A stretch of DNA of 64,000 nt from Neodiprion pinetum (GCF_021155775.2 NC_060233.1:37603077-37667076), one strand, 5' to 3'. Positions 1-13,694 are shown, counted from the stretch's first letter. Notes: generated by a model from the sequence alone, not told the origin. Made by a program: numbers and translations.

Positions 1-2339
1 TAGGTGCCTTATACTCGCTGATTGTACATTAAAATTTAAGGACCGCAGTGCCAGGTGTTGGATTAAAGTTAATTAAATACTCGATGAAATGTTTGGGCAT
101 GATAAAGAAATAACAATAGTGATGTGTACAACGTTCATCGGGTTCATCTACAACACAAGTCATGCAAAGCAAGAGTCGAAGCAGTCCACGCTTACTTGAC
201 TCAAGATTGAGACAAAGACTTGATCTACAACCCGACTTCAAGACTTTTGCCATGTTCGTGTTGAACCTCGTTAAAGTTAAGTTCCCTTAATCCAGATCCA
301 TGATGTGATACACGAAGAGGACTTAACGCGAGCATTATTCATTGCTGATGAAATATGGTTGCTCGCATGAGAACGAGAAGGGCAATTTAGGGTTGTCAAG
401 ACCATTGTCAGTAAACACAGTGTTCGTAGGCTAGTCGTAGTGCAGTAGTCGTTAGAACTACCGACAACTCATGGCCCTGTTTACCGATCACTCGGTCATT
501 TTTACTACCACAATAAATTGTTTACAACAATATTTCGCGTTGCGTGTAATCGTAGGAAATTACATCATAACGAGGTTTGCGATAAATCATCAGACAGTGG
601 TCGACTAATTCTTTCAATTAGGCATTAGAATAACCTAAAATGCGATTTGCACCCAGTCAGATAACATCGAATAACGGTTCAAAAGAACAGCGCGTACTCC
701 CAGGAGGATTTCACTGCAAGTTCACCGTACCAGATGGGACTATTTGACATGGGTTGGCGGTATAATCGGAAAAAAGACTCGGAGATATTATCTCGAAATG
801 AGAAGTTGATATTTGAACAACCGTAGACTACTCATGGTAAACCAAATATTTTCGTGTAATGGTCGCGGAGTTTCAGGCGACGTCGTCCCCCAATGTCTCG
901 ATCCGTCAATACCGCATTGTGAGTTCGTAGTTTTCGGCGTGGTAGGTATGACTCGACAAAATCCGAACGAAGCCGAAACGCAAACGCGAAACGTATGACA
1001 CACGCGACTCCTGCACGCTCCGCACCCCCTCGCATGGGGACCATGGGGTATAGACTTGGGTTATGACGACGGGTGGTGGTGGGCCACGTGCGCGACTTGG
1101 TTCATTCACCAGCGGTCCACCTCTGCAGCCCGCACTGCAGGGAAACCCTCTCGAAATCGAGCTTTCGACGTTCCGTTCGTGCTACAGGATTATGGGGACA
1201 TGCAAGTGTTCGTATACCGGTACAGTCCCACAATCCGTGTAGGACTACGCGGTACAGTCTGCGGAGAGACGTGGTCGAGAAATTCAGGGGCTGACGCTCT
1301 TCGTAAAAAAACTTTATACCGGCTTTATTTTTCGATGCCATGGAATTCGGATTCAAGATCAAATCGTACTTGCTCGAGTGGCTGGAAGGTATGAAACAAT
1401 TCGTATGGGTGGTACTTGAAACGATGTTCTTATATATCTTCCGCTTGTACATCTTAAATTGAACTTATACTTAGGGGGGATATATATATATATAACTGTA
1501 AGTCAACAGTGGAGTTAGCTACTGCTGGAATAAAGTATGTCTGAGAAAAAGTGACATCTTTACAGAGAGAAAGACTTACGAGAAGGGAGCGACGAGGACG
1601 ATAACGGTGTACTCAGAAGGGTTTATAGCTGCTCTCGAAACCCTCCTTGAATTCTTTTTCCGTGAATTTGACATGTTTGTACTAATATTTACGCCACTCT
1701 TATTTTACGGACGTTTTCACCGGGGGTTATATTATTCTCTCTTTGGTTCTTGGCGCTGCTTGAGTGAATTCGAGTGCTGACGTCGCGTTGTTCGAAGCTT
1801 GATATGATGTTACCCTGAATCAATGAAACACGGAATTCGACGGGTTTTCTGTCTGAAGCATTTTATTTTCGATTGAACGTCACGTTTCGCAATAGATGAG
1901 CTGATTATGGGGTACATTGGACTACGAAATCTTTGCAAGTAATGGTGGTTAACACGGCGTTACGCGGGGTTCGGTTGCACAGTGCCATAAATTTAACCGG
2001 TTTCTTTTCCTCCGCCATAACTGTTGAATAACAATTATTTTCAAAGAAAAAACTTATCAAAGATAGCAAATCAAAAAAACGGATACGTTTGCTTTACGGA
2101 CACCGAAACCACTTACAATTAGAAGTTACGTGCATAGTATGCAAGATTTGTAAACCAAAACTATCGCTAATGACTGGAACGCAGCGAATTTTAGAAAGAG
2201 ACAATCTGCATTGATCTTCAGCGTGATTTACTTTGAATATAACTTAATCCGACCTCTTGATACACGTGACTCGACTTTACGAAAATTTTGAAGCACCCTG
2301 AACTGACATCCCCACAAACAGCCGACAGCCAATATATTT

Positions 2340-2362
2340 GGGGGGGGGGGGGGGGGGGGGGG
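2340..2362. repeat. Poly-G homopolymer (23 G)
   Basis: An uninterrupted run of about 23 G. It creates artificial poly-Gly and poly-Pro reading frames on the two strands, which should not be taken as genes. The exact length is vulnerable to sequencing error. Confidence 0.9.
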
Positions 2363-3598
2363 AAAGGGGTGAAATAACCCTGATACTCCGGAGTAAAAAG
2401 CGTTCGGTAAAAAGCGAAGCAGAGTTTTCTTTATTTCGTCTTTATGTTTTCCTTTCTTCTTTTTTTTCACTTCTGTTCGACGACTGCACCCCTGGTACAA
2501 CCGAAACATCCTGTGAAAGGCACCCTCCAGATTATTGATTATGTATTACGCGCTTGCAGGCTGGCACTCGCGTTCAACGACTACTCCCTGCAGGCAAGCA
2601 GGGTTCACGCGTTCCTCATTTTCGCGAGTGGCGAACCCTAGAAACACGTCGAGAACTTCAGAACTTGGGAACTGCTGGGTACGAGGGGAAACGACACTGC
2701 AGGAAAAACGTCGAGATGCCTTCCCTGCAACATCTCGGAAATAGTCGGACGCGTCAATATTCGGTAAAGTTAACTTTATGCATAGACGAGCCGGAGCGAA
2801 TGCTTCGACGAAAAAAAAGCGCCACGGAGTTTCTTCAATTTTCGTTTTCAATTAATCGTAAAGACAACCCAAAAGACTTTCGCGAATAAAATGAAAAATA
2901 CCGGCGATGCGCAGTTGGCGAGCTGATGTATATATATATATATATATATATATTATGTGAATTGTACCCGAATTACAGCAAGATGAATTAATTTTTTTCA
3001 AACTGCAGATGGTCGCGGAATCTTTATACATTTTTCTTCGTCTCTATAACTTTCCCTGCATAAATATAGTCAAAGTATGAGAGGAAAAAAAATGGTGCCC
3101 TCATAATTTCTGGAAGAACCCTGTGTTACGGCGGTATGCCTGTGAGATATGAGAAAACTTTAAAAGATAATTTCTCTGACAGGCAATCAGGATATCTGCA
3201 GAAACTTAACGAGGGTTAGTAAAAGAATGGAAAAAGCAGGAAAAAGAGAAAAAGAAAAAGCAAAAAAAAAAAAAAAAGAAATAATAATAATTCCACCACC
3301 GTCAAGATGTTCCAAAAGTATCGTCGAAACTGCCGCGCCCCCGGGTTCTGCAGATGACGTTAATTCCAGCGGCATCACGGGGATCGGATAGACGAGTTAC
3401 GAAACGGAAGCGAATAACGCCGTCCATTCTCTGATTCAAAATCACGCTCATTGTCCCTTCGTCCCTCTCGGCACGCTGTACTTACTACGCAGATCGCCGA
3501 GGGTGGTTAACAATTTCACTAATTTTTCCAGCGGCCGAAATAACGCTAACTGGAAGCATTACGCCCCAGATCCACTCCTGTTTCATTTCGTTCGTTCG

Positions 3599-3650
3599 GT
3601 TTGGTTTGGTTTGGTTTGGTTTGGTTTGGTTTGGTTAGGGTTGGCAGGGT
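3599..3650 (+). repeat. GGTTT pentamer array with telomere-like tail
   Basis: About seven to eight perfect GGTTT units are followed by a degenerate tail containing TTAGGG-like and TTGGG-like words. The canonical insect telomere unit is TTAGG, so this is at best a related pentamer and probably an ordinary simple repeat. Confidence 0.75.
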
Positions 3651-4013
3651 TGAGTTGGGTCGGATTTGCAAATTGCGCGTCATCCTACGGCGCGTGCCGC
3701 AGGGAGTCCGCTCGCTTTGGGGTTTTCCTTCATCCACCCTCGATTTCTCTGGCTCCGGATTACATCCGTACGTACACGTGCATGTCGTGCGATTGAGCAT
3801 CTCTGCACGCACGTCGTACGGAGCCGAGAAATGGAGGGTACGGCCATTTTGGGATAAGAAATTTTTATGTTTCTTCCTTTGAAAGAACAACATAAGTCAA
3901 AGTAACAAAACAAAATTCAGAGTTTATATCTGAGTAAATCAATTTTGATTCTATACATAGAATAATAACTAAAAAAAAATTCGTTTATTACTTATAAAGT
4001 TTGATTTGGTCTT

Positions 4014-4354
4014 TTTTACGTTGATAAATAACACCGGTCAACACGCATTTTGTGTTTGGGTTCTAAAAGAAAAAATATTTTTATTAGATAAGGTAACAAT
4101 TAAACAAGATTCACTTTGAATTAAATTGATCTAAGCTTCAGTTTGTTTAATTGTTATATATTTACAAGAAATGTTTGAGAGAATAGGTAATTTTTCTAAA
4201 AATACCGAATTATCGTTCTGGTTTCTTCGAAAGCAATATTTATCCAATAAAACTATTGTTTCTTTTATTAGTTAAGTGGAAGAAATCAAAATTTGACATC
4301 TAAAACCCAGACTCAAAATTCGAGTTAACCGGTGCAATCTATACGGTCGTAAAA
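4014..4354. mobile_element. Imperfect inverted-repeat (foldback/MITE-like) element, about 340 bp
   Basis: The left end (from TTTTACG at 4014 through CACCGGT at 4032, then a TTTGGGTTCTA-like word) matches the reverse complement of the right end (ACCGGTG ending at 4334, then CGTAAAA at 4348-4354). Similarity continues inwards to a TTTTATTRGATAA word in both arms at roughly 75 percent by eye. A second, perfect 14-bp inverted repeat (TAACAATTAAACAA and its complement) is nested inside, so the whole could fold as a branched hairpin. No target-site duplication is obvious and there is no transposase. I infer a non-autonomous DNA transposon relic; the family is unknown. Confidence 0.55.
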
Positions 4355-6469
4355 CGCGTTTTGAAGATTACTCGAGCCTGATTCAACACCAATATATAAG
4401 TACTATAGATCCAATGCTAATTTAACTTGACTTCGTTATGCTCTCCCGACGTAATGTAATCGCAGAATTAAACGGTTCTGTCTAAATAAATTTCCCCCAA
4501 GTGAGTTATAGATAACTGGAGTTACGGTAATGGGATCACAGGTTATAAATTCGCAATCTACGAAAATCGAGATCAAATTGTACCTTACACCTACACGATG
4601 CTCAATATCGTTATGAAAATTTTGAAAAAACATCCTACATATTTCACACCGCGACAGTCGGTACAGTAATTTTATTGCAACGATTTTTTTCCTACAGTAT
4701 TCTGTAACTTCGAAGAGCAGTTCTCACGATTCGTTAAAATTAATTGGGGCTATTCATTTTAGCTTTTGCTGAAAAGTATCAACGATTCAAATTCATGTTA
4801 TACTATGGGCCACTTGAGGCTGTTCAAACTTTTACGAAACATTAAAGGAAAAGAGAAAATATAGAAATACGGCTGTGCGCATACGTATTTGCTATTGAAA
4901 ATAGGAGAACACGAGGAAACTGAAATAACGAAGAATTGTCACGCTTTATGATTTTTTGTGTGATGGCTTTGAAGAGGAAATTATTATTCATTGTTTTATT
5001 TCTCAATTACGTCGCGAGTCAACGTATAACGATCCGGAATCGATGAAAACAAAAGTTCAACAGAGAACCAGGAAGATAAAATGTTTAACGCGTGATGTAA
5101 AAATCAAAATGTATAACAACCAATTTTATCCAAGCAAATTTGTTTGGAATAGAAATAATAATTCGAAAGTTCTTTAGAATTGTAACTCAAATCTTTCTAC
5201 TGATGCAATCCAAGAAGATTTTTCTGCGATTTTATATCTATATGCGAATAAAGATGACGAACCGAGAAAATTTTGTCTTCTTTACTGCTCGCTGGTTGAA
5301 TTTGACGTCCAGGTTATACGGTCCAATCTTGTGGGATGGATATATCTCAGAAAGTAATCTCTTTCGCAAAAAGGATTGCTTCGAAATTAGAACGAACCTT
5401 GCTCGAGCCGTCGGCAAAAGAGTGAAATCTCCGAAGCGTCTGAATACATTGAAAAAATATCATATTTCACAAATCGCGGATGAAAAATTCAGCAATGATC
5501 GTCAACTGTCAAAATTATTTGCATTGCAATTTTTCCCTCCAAAAATATGATCCGTGAGTATAAGCTACATACACACCATGTGCGGGAGTTTACTCGAGAG
5601 TATAATAAAACTCGGCTCAATTATAGGTATGCATTCCCTGACGAGGACGCTAATTCATAACGAGTCGCAAGTGTTGAAAAAGAATCACGCGGATATGATT
5701 GCCCATCAGTCGCACGCGACTCGAACAAAACAGGGAGAAAATTAAAAAATTCAACCATCGTTACTACAAGTCTGCGTCGCCGCGAGCATGCCGCACCAAA
5801 AGTGGCGGCGATACGAGAATCGTGACGCGCAGCACTCCGAGGGTGCAGAATCATCGGCAAGCTATCCAGCTGGAAATTCAATCAGACACCACTAGGATGT
5901 AAATATCGTTACGCCGCACGTACCGCCGGAAGCAGAATTGCGGAAATTCTTTACCGCGGCGGCGGAGGGGAAAAACGACAGCCGCAGTCGGGGTGAAAAA
6001 CCTCGTTGCAAGTATATGCTCGGAAGCCAGAAGGGAGGTCATTGTTCACAGGACGATCCTCTCTCCGATCGAGTTTCCTTCGTTCGGGGTCGCAAAACAG
6101 GGACTCGAGGGTGCAGTTTTCCTGCATCGAACGACGCCTCGCTAGTCTTAAATAATACATCCGTCCAGGAAGAGGCGAGTATCCTTCGGAGGCAATCTAG
6201 CCTACACCAATACGACATCGACTGGACCTCCTAACATCCGGTTGTTATTCATCCAATAGATGTCCCGCGCCGCGAAGAACATCGCCCGGAAATTGGAGAT
6301 CCTCCAGGGAGTTGTCCTCGGACGACCACCACCTTTACGAAGTGTACGCGGGTCGGCGTGCAAATTCCGAATTTGAATTGTTCCGAAAGCGCCGAAATCC
6401 GAATTTTTTCGTGCCGAAGAAATCAAATTTTGTCGAAATATCAAAGTCTCGAATGATCGGAAACTCGAG
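4355..6469. other. Non-genic stretch
   Basis: AT-rich sequence to about 5.6 kb, then more GC-rich to about 6.35 kb. Open frames reach about 136 codons but show no recognisable domain, no convincing start context and no partner exon. I see no RNA gene or mobile element. Short words such as TTCCGAA recur from about 6350 and lead into the duplicated block that follows. Confidence 0.5.
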
Positions 6470-6903
6470 GCTCAAAACTCGGAAGGGAAAAGATTTCAAA
6501 AGGGCATACACGTATGTCCGTCAAGACAAAGTTCGAACGTGTGAAAATTTAAAAATCTGAAACATCGAAATTCCGAACGATCGACAATTTTCAGTTCTAT
6601 GAATATCTAGCTTGGAGAAAACTTTACCACTTTGATTTTTCATTGCTTTGGATTTTCGATATTCTTACGTTCGGAATTTTGGTAATGCTCAAAACTCGGA
6701 AGGGAAAAGATTTCAAAAGGGCATACACGTATGTCCGTCAAGACAAAGTTCGAACGTGTGAAAATTTAAAAATCTGAAACATCGAAATTCCGAACGATCG
6801 ACAATTTTCAGTTCTATGAATATCTAGCTTGGAGAAAACTTTACCACTTTGATTTTTCATTGCTTTGGATTTTCGATATTCTTACGTTCGGAATTTTGGT
6901 AAT
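6470..6903 (+). repeat. Perfect 217-bp tandem duplication (two copies)
   Basis: Copy 1 is 6470-6686 and copy 2 is 6687-6903; read base by base they appear identical. Each copy starts with GCTCAAAACTCGG and ends with GGAATTTTGGTAAT. The flanks differ on both sides. Perfect identity of non-coding copies suggests a very recent duplication or an assembly artefact. No coding potential spans the junction. Confidence 0.95.
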
Positions 6904-7953
6904 TCTGATTTTCGGTTTTTCTGATTTTCTACACCCACTCGTTGAGTAAACTGTGCTGTGCGAGTATAGTTTAATTTTCGGGAATTTTGCTCTATCGTAA
7001 CTTGATTTTTCAAAGTTCAAGGTTTGATTTCTTTACTTCAAGTTTCGCCACCAAATAATTCGGATTCTGAACTTCAACCCCGCCCCGTACACACACGACG
7101 TACTCGTATGACCGAGCCCTCGATGCCATCACCCGAATAAAAACACCCCCGTCATTGTCCTCGAGGATGAGATGTGGTGGTAATAAAAGTGCAGCTACGT
7201 CGCATCCGAGAGCATGAAAATAGTCGAAAATACCACAGTTTCGACGAAATGAACCACGAAATGAGGCGGAGAACGAAAGCACTCATGCGGAGTGGCGTCG
7301 GGACTCTATGGGACCACATATATTTCTTCTCTTGGCATGTGCAGATCGTCACTGGATCGGGTTCGTTATCGAGATGGTATATCACGGCGATCGTTCATTC
7401 GAGCTGATGATCATTCTTGCCACTTGATACCTGCTGGGCATTTGCCACTCGACGTTATTCCTCCCGCTGTTCACGAGAGAGTCGCGTTCTTGTCCGTGAT
7501 TCGAGATGACTGATCTGATCGATTGACGGTCGTGCAACTCGTCGTTATGAATAATATTTTGTTTAATATTCCAGTTGAACACTGTCCTCGATTCCGCTTC
7601 GAGATGCAATGTAATAATCATATCCTGAATTAATTTTAGCGAGCAATCAGCAGTTACCTGTACACTTCTGTCCAGACTCGTCTTAGCGAATAAACTCGTT
7701 AACTCTGTCGTTTCAAGACGATTTTTGATAAATAAAAAGCGACGTAATTGACGAAGCGACTCAATTAATCATAGCGTCGTGTAACGGTGCAAAGATATAA
7801 CCTTATACCCTCATTTACATTAGAAATTTAACGTGCACGTATGAATGTAGATTACTCGTTTAAACAGTCTACACTTTCTGGTGCTCTCTGAATTCACGAC
7901 TATAAAAACTCGAGGGAATACGGTATTTGAGAACGAAAATTAAACATAGTGTT

Positions 7954-7957
<4 letters not shown>

Positions 7958-7987
<30 letters not shown>
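7958..7987. repeat. CT dinucleotide microsatellite
   Basis: Fifteen uninterrupted CT units in AT-rich non-coding sequence. Confidence 0.95.
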
Positions 7988-7990
<3 letters not shown>

Positions 7991-9293
7991 ATTTTCAAAA
8001 AAATGACTCATTGTTGACAGTCACGGTAGTTACGGTTATACGTTTTCTCTTTCAAAAAATTCGTCCCTCTGCAAATCCAAGATTCGATTACAGCAAAGAC
8101 ACGTTGAAATTAGTTAAACCAAAAAATCAAGACTCGAGTCAAGTTAATTTAAGTAACGCAAGAGCCGAGGTTAAAAAGTGACGAACTTGAGTCACGTTAA
8201 ATTTACGGACACCGGAGCAGAACAGCGTTTTCCTAGCAATTAATTCCCACCGTTTATGAAACGTTTACTCACTCTTGCGCATATAATGAGAAATAAGATT
8301 GACTCAATTCGAATTTAATTAATTATACCGTTTGAAAAATGGGCGTAACAAGACTCGCCTCGAGTCGTTATAATACAGTCGTTAAAGGAGCGATCAATAC
8401 GAGCCAGGTTAATTATCTGATTACGTATTAAATGTGTGATGATTTCCATCCATCAAGGCTTGTGTATGAATTACGGATAAATTGGCGTCGTTCGTCCGGA
8501 CGCTTCCAGCGCCTTGCGTAGGTACCGACAAAGTTACACAAGGCTAACGACAAGTTCCATTTTAAATTGCAGTATACTTATCCTCGGTTTATAACGACAA
8601 AACAATTATTTCGCACACGCAGGCAGGCACGCGATAACGCGTGGCCCCGTGTCAACACGAAAACGCGATTTCAACTGTCGGCCCAGCCTTCTGGATAGAG
8701 TTTATTCCCAGGGTTTATTCCTTTGCATCAGCGTGAAAAACCCCCTGCAAATATTTTCTCCTCATCGCACGTCTGCGCAACGTATATTTGCTTTTTGGCT
8801 CTACATTCATAAATAATTGTTTGCGCGAGGGATATGGGCACGGGCATAAAAGTGCTCTCAGGAAGTCTCGCGGATCGGTAGTGATTTTTTTTTTTTTTTT
8901 TTTTTTGTAAAAAAAAATGTAGAAGTTGAAAAAAAAACAAAAACACTCCACCAAGCCTCCGTTATCCATTATATTTATTATTTTCTTGTTTCCCCGTTTG
9001 TTCTGTATATTATTGTGTCCCGCACGAAATTCTTTTTATACGTGAAATTATCAAATTGATTTACGGTCTTAATTACGCCGTAATGGATTCGAGGTATGAG
9101 AAAATATTCGCTGGTTGAGATTCCGTTTTCGTCGGACAGCCTTACAATTAGTTACAGTTTTCAATTTTGTCTCTTCTAATTCTTATACTACTTTCGAAAT
9201 AGCTCCGAGTTTACACAGATGTTGTTAGAAAATTTGCAGGAATATAAAAGTTCAAATTCAGTTGCCACAGAATCATTATTATTGTTTTTGTTA

Positions 9294-9315
9294 TTATTAT
9301 TATTATTATTATTAT
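9294..9315. repeat. ATT trinucleotide microsatellite
   Basis: A run of ATT units inside a wider T/ATT-rich tract that continues as a GTT-type tract to about 9330. Confidence 0.85.
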
Positions 9316-11020
9316 CGTTGTTGTTGTTTTACTATCTCGCAGTTTCGAGAGTTTGAGTTTCTGTTGAATTTACCTCGCGATATTACGTCTCAACTTTTTT
9401 CCTCCACATGACCTTTTCTTCGGTTCAAACTCATTCTCATTCTCTCGAATAACAAAAGTTCTATTACAGAAATAAAAAAATGGTCGGTTTCACTCCAGGT
9501 TTTAATTCAATCCTCAACTTCCTGGTTCTGGCGCCACTTAACCTTCGCTAAGCCAAAGACTCGCGGTAAATTGTCTGCCACAATCTGTCGGCTAATTGCA
9601 CTGGATACAATTATGTACAAAATTAGTTTGACGTCTATATACAGTAAGGTTCGGGTCGTGGTTTACTCAAAGAAAGATATTTGTTTTTTACTACTGCCCG
9701 CCTACTGTTGAGATCATACATACACCGAATAAGGTGCGAAAACTTGTGCTCCGTTTCACTACCAAGTGACTCAGCCTTATGGATGGCAGGTATTTAAATT
9801 TTCATCAAAAACGCGTTACGCTGAATTCAAGTATCGATAAGGTGTTTATACAGCTATATATATATATAATGTAGTATAATAAATATATTTATATTATTAT
9901 ATTATTATATATATATATAGCATAGCAGAATAAGAATGTATGTGTCCGTATATACCTCGAGTTTCAACGCTACATTATACACATGTGCAAATAAACGTCT
10001 TGAAGTACAAGATGATGAGCAGCACGTACTCGGGGGGTTTCATTATTTTTTTTAAATATCTTTGACAATAGTTGAAACTAATTACGAGAGTAATGATCTA
10101 ATGAAATAGCGGGAAAAAATCGGTGGGTATAATAAATTTCAATATCACGAAAAGCGATTTTGGGTAATGATAAATTTATGGGCTGGGGTGAAAAAGTGGA
10201 ATACGCACACAGCAGGAGGGTCGGAATGTCAAATTTTCAAAGAGCCCAAAATCTAATTCACACAATTTCAAAGTATAGAAAAGAAAAGTACAATATGTAT
10301 ATATGTCGAAAAGTAGAAATTTCTGTCGAGTTATACGATACACGATCGAAATACAAAATTGTCAGAAAAAAATAAAAATGCAACCGAAAAACCGAAACCT
10401 AAATTCTGAAACTGCTTTTCATCCAATATTTTTCTGCATATTTCGACTTTTCTATACATTCTGAGATATCAACGAATTAGGTTTTCGTTGCAAAAAAAAA
10501 AAAATTCATCACTCCCAACCCTTCTACCATTGTATAACCATTCTACGTTTCGACCCCCCACTAAATTTGAGGCTGAAAAAAACTAGCCAAAAAAAAACAA
10601 AACAAAACAAGAAAGAACCGATTTACCGGACGGTTAATAACAATAATATTCGTCTCGCGGTTATGCTCACGGTTTTCCGTCGGGTTTGCGTAGCGGGTGG
10701 CGAACAGTTGGATGCAGAGGTTGGTGGCTTAGGTCGAGGGGCGGGAGGCAGGGGAAGGCGAAATGGAACGAAACGGAACGAGGAGAAACTCCGTGCAGGC
10801 TGCAGTGACGAAGGAGACTCACTCTCCCTCTCCCTCCCTCTCCCTCACTCTCTCTCTCTCGGTATCGTTTGGGTCTGGGAGCGAGAGAGGTCGGGGAGTT
10901 GGGGTCGTCGGCCACCCCGCTAGGGGCAAATTGTTGGCGGGTTTGCGGGGGTGGAAAACGGGGGTTGGAGAGCCCCGATCAATACTCGGCCCGACTGGAA
11001 GGTACCCGTTGTGGCCGCAG

Positions 11021-11050
11021 GGGGTTGCAGGGGGTTGCAGGGGGTTGCAG
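11021..11050 (+). repeat. Three copies of a 10-bp G-rich unit
   Basis: GGGGTTGCAG is repeated exactly three times, preceded by a partial GCAG. Because each unit joins to the G ending the previous one, runs of five G recur every 10 bases, a spacing compatible with a G-quadruplex. It lies in a local GC-rich island (about 10.65-11.1 kb). Confidence 0.85.
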
Positions 11051-11238
11051 GAGACGCGGGAGTTTACGGTCTACCTGTGGATCCGCGTAAACCTGCACCG
11101 AGTGACTGCGTGTGTGCAAACCTGTCGGTCGGTCGTAGACGGATAACCAGGACGCAAAGGGTGCTCGTTGCTACGTCATTGTATTTCGTTTAGCTACGCG
11201 TGCACGATGCAGGGCGGGGGGGAATTTGAGGGTGGGCT

Positions 11239-11256
11239 GGGGGGGGGGGGGGGGGG
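11239..11256. repeat. Poly-G homopolymer (about 18 G)
   Basis: An uninterrupted G run following a G-rich lead-in. It is the second poly-G tract in the left half of the window. Confidence 0.9.
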
Positions 11257-13693
11257 ATGGAAACGTTTTCCGACAAGACGCGAGACTCTCTTGCGTTTTT
11301 CCATTTCAATTTCCTCTCTTTTTTTTTTTTTTTTGTTTTTTCGTTACTTATTTTTATTTGTATCGCAAACAAATCGCATGGCGCGAATGAATTCAGGCTT
11401 TTCATTGGTTTCCCGGATCGGAAATTCTTGTTTTATAGATAGCTTTTGTGACACCGATCACTTTTCTGCGCATACGTCAACGATTTTGAAGGTGTTTCAG
11501 ATTTTGGTTTCTTGAATGGAAATGGTTTGCGAGATATTGAGCTTTCGAAATTTAAAAACGACGATTTTTTTTTTCTACGTACGAAAGAATCTTTGAACGT
11601 GTACATTTTATTAGATTCCTGACACCGAAAAAATATCTTTAGCTTTCCGGTCATGGTGTCTGAAATTTTGAGTAAGGTTGTTTTTTTTTTTTTCTTTTTT
11701 ATATTAAAAAAAAATAATTCGTAGATCGGTGCGAGGAGTAGCTGCAAGATATAAGCGAAGAATGGTGGAAAAAATTCAAGAATCAAGAATATAAATTATA
11801 GGATAGAGGGCTTAGCTTTCGGTTTTCGCGATTCGAAGAAAATGAACGAGATGGGAGAGAAAGGAAGAAAGAGGAAAACTTATTTCCCACCCATTACAGA
11901 CTGATCGGAAAAAAGATGATATTTTTCCTTGTGAGGATATAACAACCTGGCAAAATTTGATTACATACACCGGAATTCAAGCGGGAGGGAAAATCAGGAA
12001 ATGAGAAATGATAATGGAATAAGGATATTGCAAATGACAAGTTTGTTGGCGGAGAGTGAAGCGTGAACTCATCTTAATTTTTACGCGTGCAAAAGTTGGT
12101 AAAAAGTTCTCGGATGCCGGATTACACGAGTCCTAATTACGGCGAATTCAAGCCGTCCTTGATTGAGTTTGCAATTCTAATTTGACTAAAAACTCTCGCA
12201 ACCGTTCCTCGAGACAAAGAGTGAATCCCAATAGAAAAAGTTGTTCACAATATTGACCCTGGCAAAGAGTCTCATAGCTCACCCCCGAATAAAAATAATT
12301 TTTTTATTTTCGTTTTGATAATCTGAAGGAAAAATTTTTCAATTTCAAAGCATTAAAAATTCTAAAAATTTACGAATCTCTAGAACTTTTACCCCAGCAT
12401 ATTGTTCGGAAATCAGCTATTCGCAAATTAACTCAACAACTCAAGCTTATCTCGATCTCTTTTGTTATTGCACCTGCGTTATTGACTCCTTAGGCGTCTG
12501 TTTCGAATTGGAAATGAAATCAAGTGACATCTGGAAGGTGAAAAAGTAGATTTTTCCCTCTATCCGGCAATATTACAGGCACAGTGGTTAAGTCTACAGA
12601 TCTGTCCAAATTTGAGCAGCAACGTATACCCATGATCGTGTTGTTTGTCGGATAAAAAAAGAATAAAATTTTTAAATCGGAATACTCTAATTTCTGTCAA
12701 CTTACAATTAGTTTGAAACTGATAAGTTACACAAGCCTTTAAGTTCTCTGTAGAAAATACCCCGGAGCAACGGAGTTACGTAAACCTTTTTGAAAGTGAA
12801 ATCAGTTCTCTCAAGGCATGAAACGAATTTTCATCAAGGAAATAGGATACCATCCGAGTTTAAAGATGCTTTGCTCAAAGATCGTAAAGAAAATGGCAAA
12901 GCTTCGGAGCCGATTCGATAATGCTTTTTAAAAAATACTTCATCGAAGTCTCGAGTTATCACTTATGCTAAATTCTAATTACAAACGAATATCATACATT
13001 GGGGAAATACATGTAGCCTCAATTTTATCACTTCGTGTTATTTGACTAGCCGACCAAGTTTCGTTTACTCATCGAGATGCCGCAAGCTCGAAAGAGAAGA
13101 GTCGACGAAAGAAAAAAACAAAGAAAGAAAGCTCAGAACGATAAAAATTCTTAAAAATCAAGGTACAGGCGTGCTCTGCAGGCCGCAGAGTAAATGGACG
13201 CGTAACGCGACGTAGTTCCGAAAACCGCAAAAACAGCTCGCGTACGCAAAAGCAGCGATGTAGATATCTGACGCTGGAGCGAAAAGCGGGGGAGCGGATC
13301 CGACGACCCGCCTTTTGACGAGATATTCAGTCACGGAACATAATGGCCCGGAAGAGCGAGTCGCCACTGTATCTACATGGTGCATTACACGCCATGGTAC
13401 ATGGGCATGTATACTTCCATGTATACATACAACACATAACGCCATGATTCGCGCCCTTCGCCGTCTCATTGTCAGTCAAAGAGCAAGGAGAGAAGGGGGA
13501 GGGAGGAAAACTCAAGAACGTCATGTGCATCCCTTCTTTTCTCTCCTCTGACATCTCCCTCCCTCTTCGGTTGACACAGTTTTATACGTGCTGCATGCAC
13601 TCGTTGCGTTACACCTCGTATACCTACAACCTAAATGTACATATGATACGTGACGTACGTATAAGGTATCGACCTACCACCTACGCATCGCCT

Positions 13694-13694
<1 letters not shown>

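Larger units (their letters stand above)
1..4013. other. Non-genic stretch with simple repeats
   Basis: No reading frame here resembles a known protein; those present are short, overlap on both strands and often run through homopolymers. The stretch holds a short TA run near 1480-1493, a 23-base G run at 2340-2362, a longer TA run near 2928-2953, an A-rich run near 3263-3278 and a GGTTT pentamer array at about 3599-3636. I see no RNA gene. It may be intergenic or intronic sequence of a gene outside the window. Confidence 0.6.

Noticed and set aside
5140..5550. Plus-strand open frame of 136 codons
   Set aside because: No domain, no clear start context and no neighbouring exon; AT-rich chance frame.
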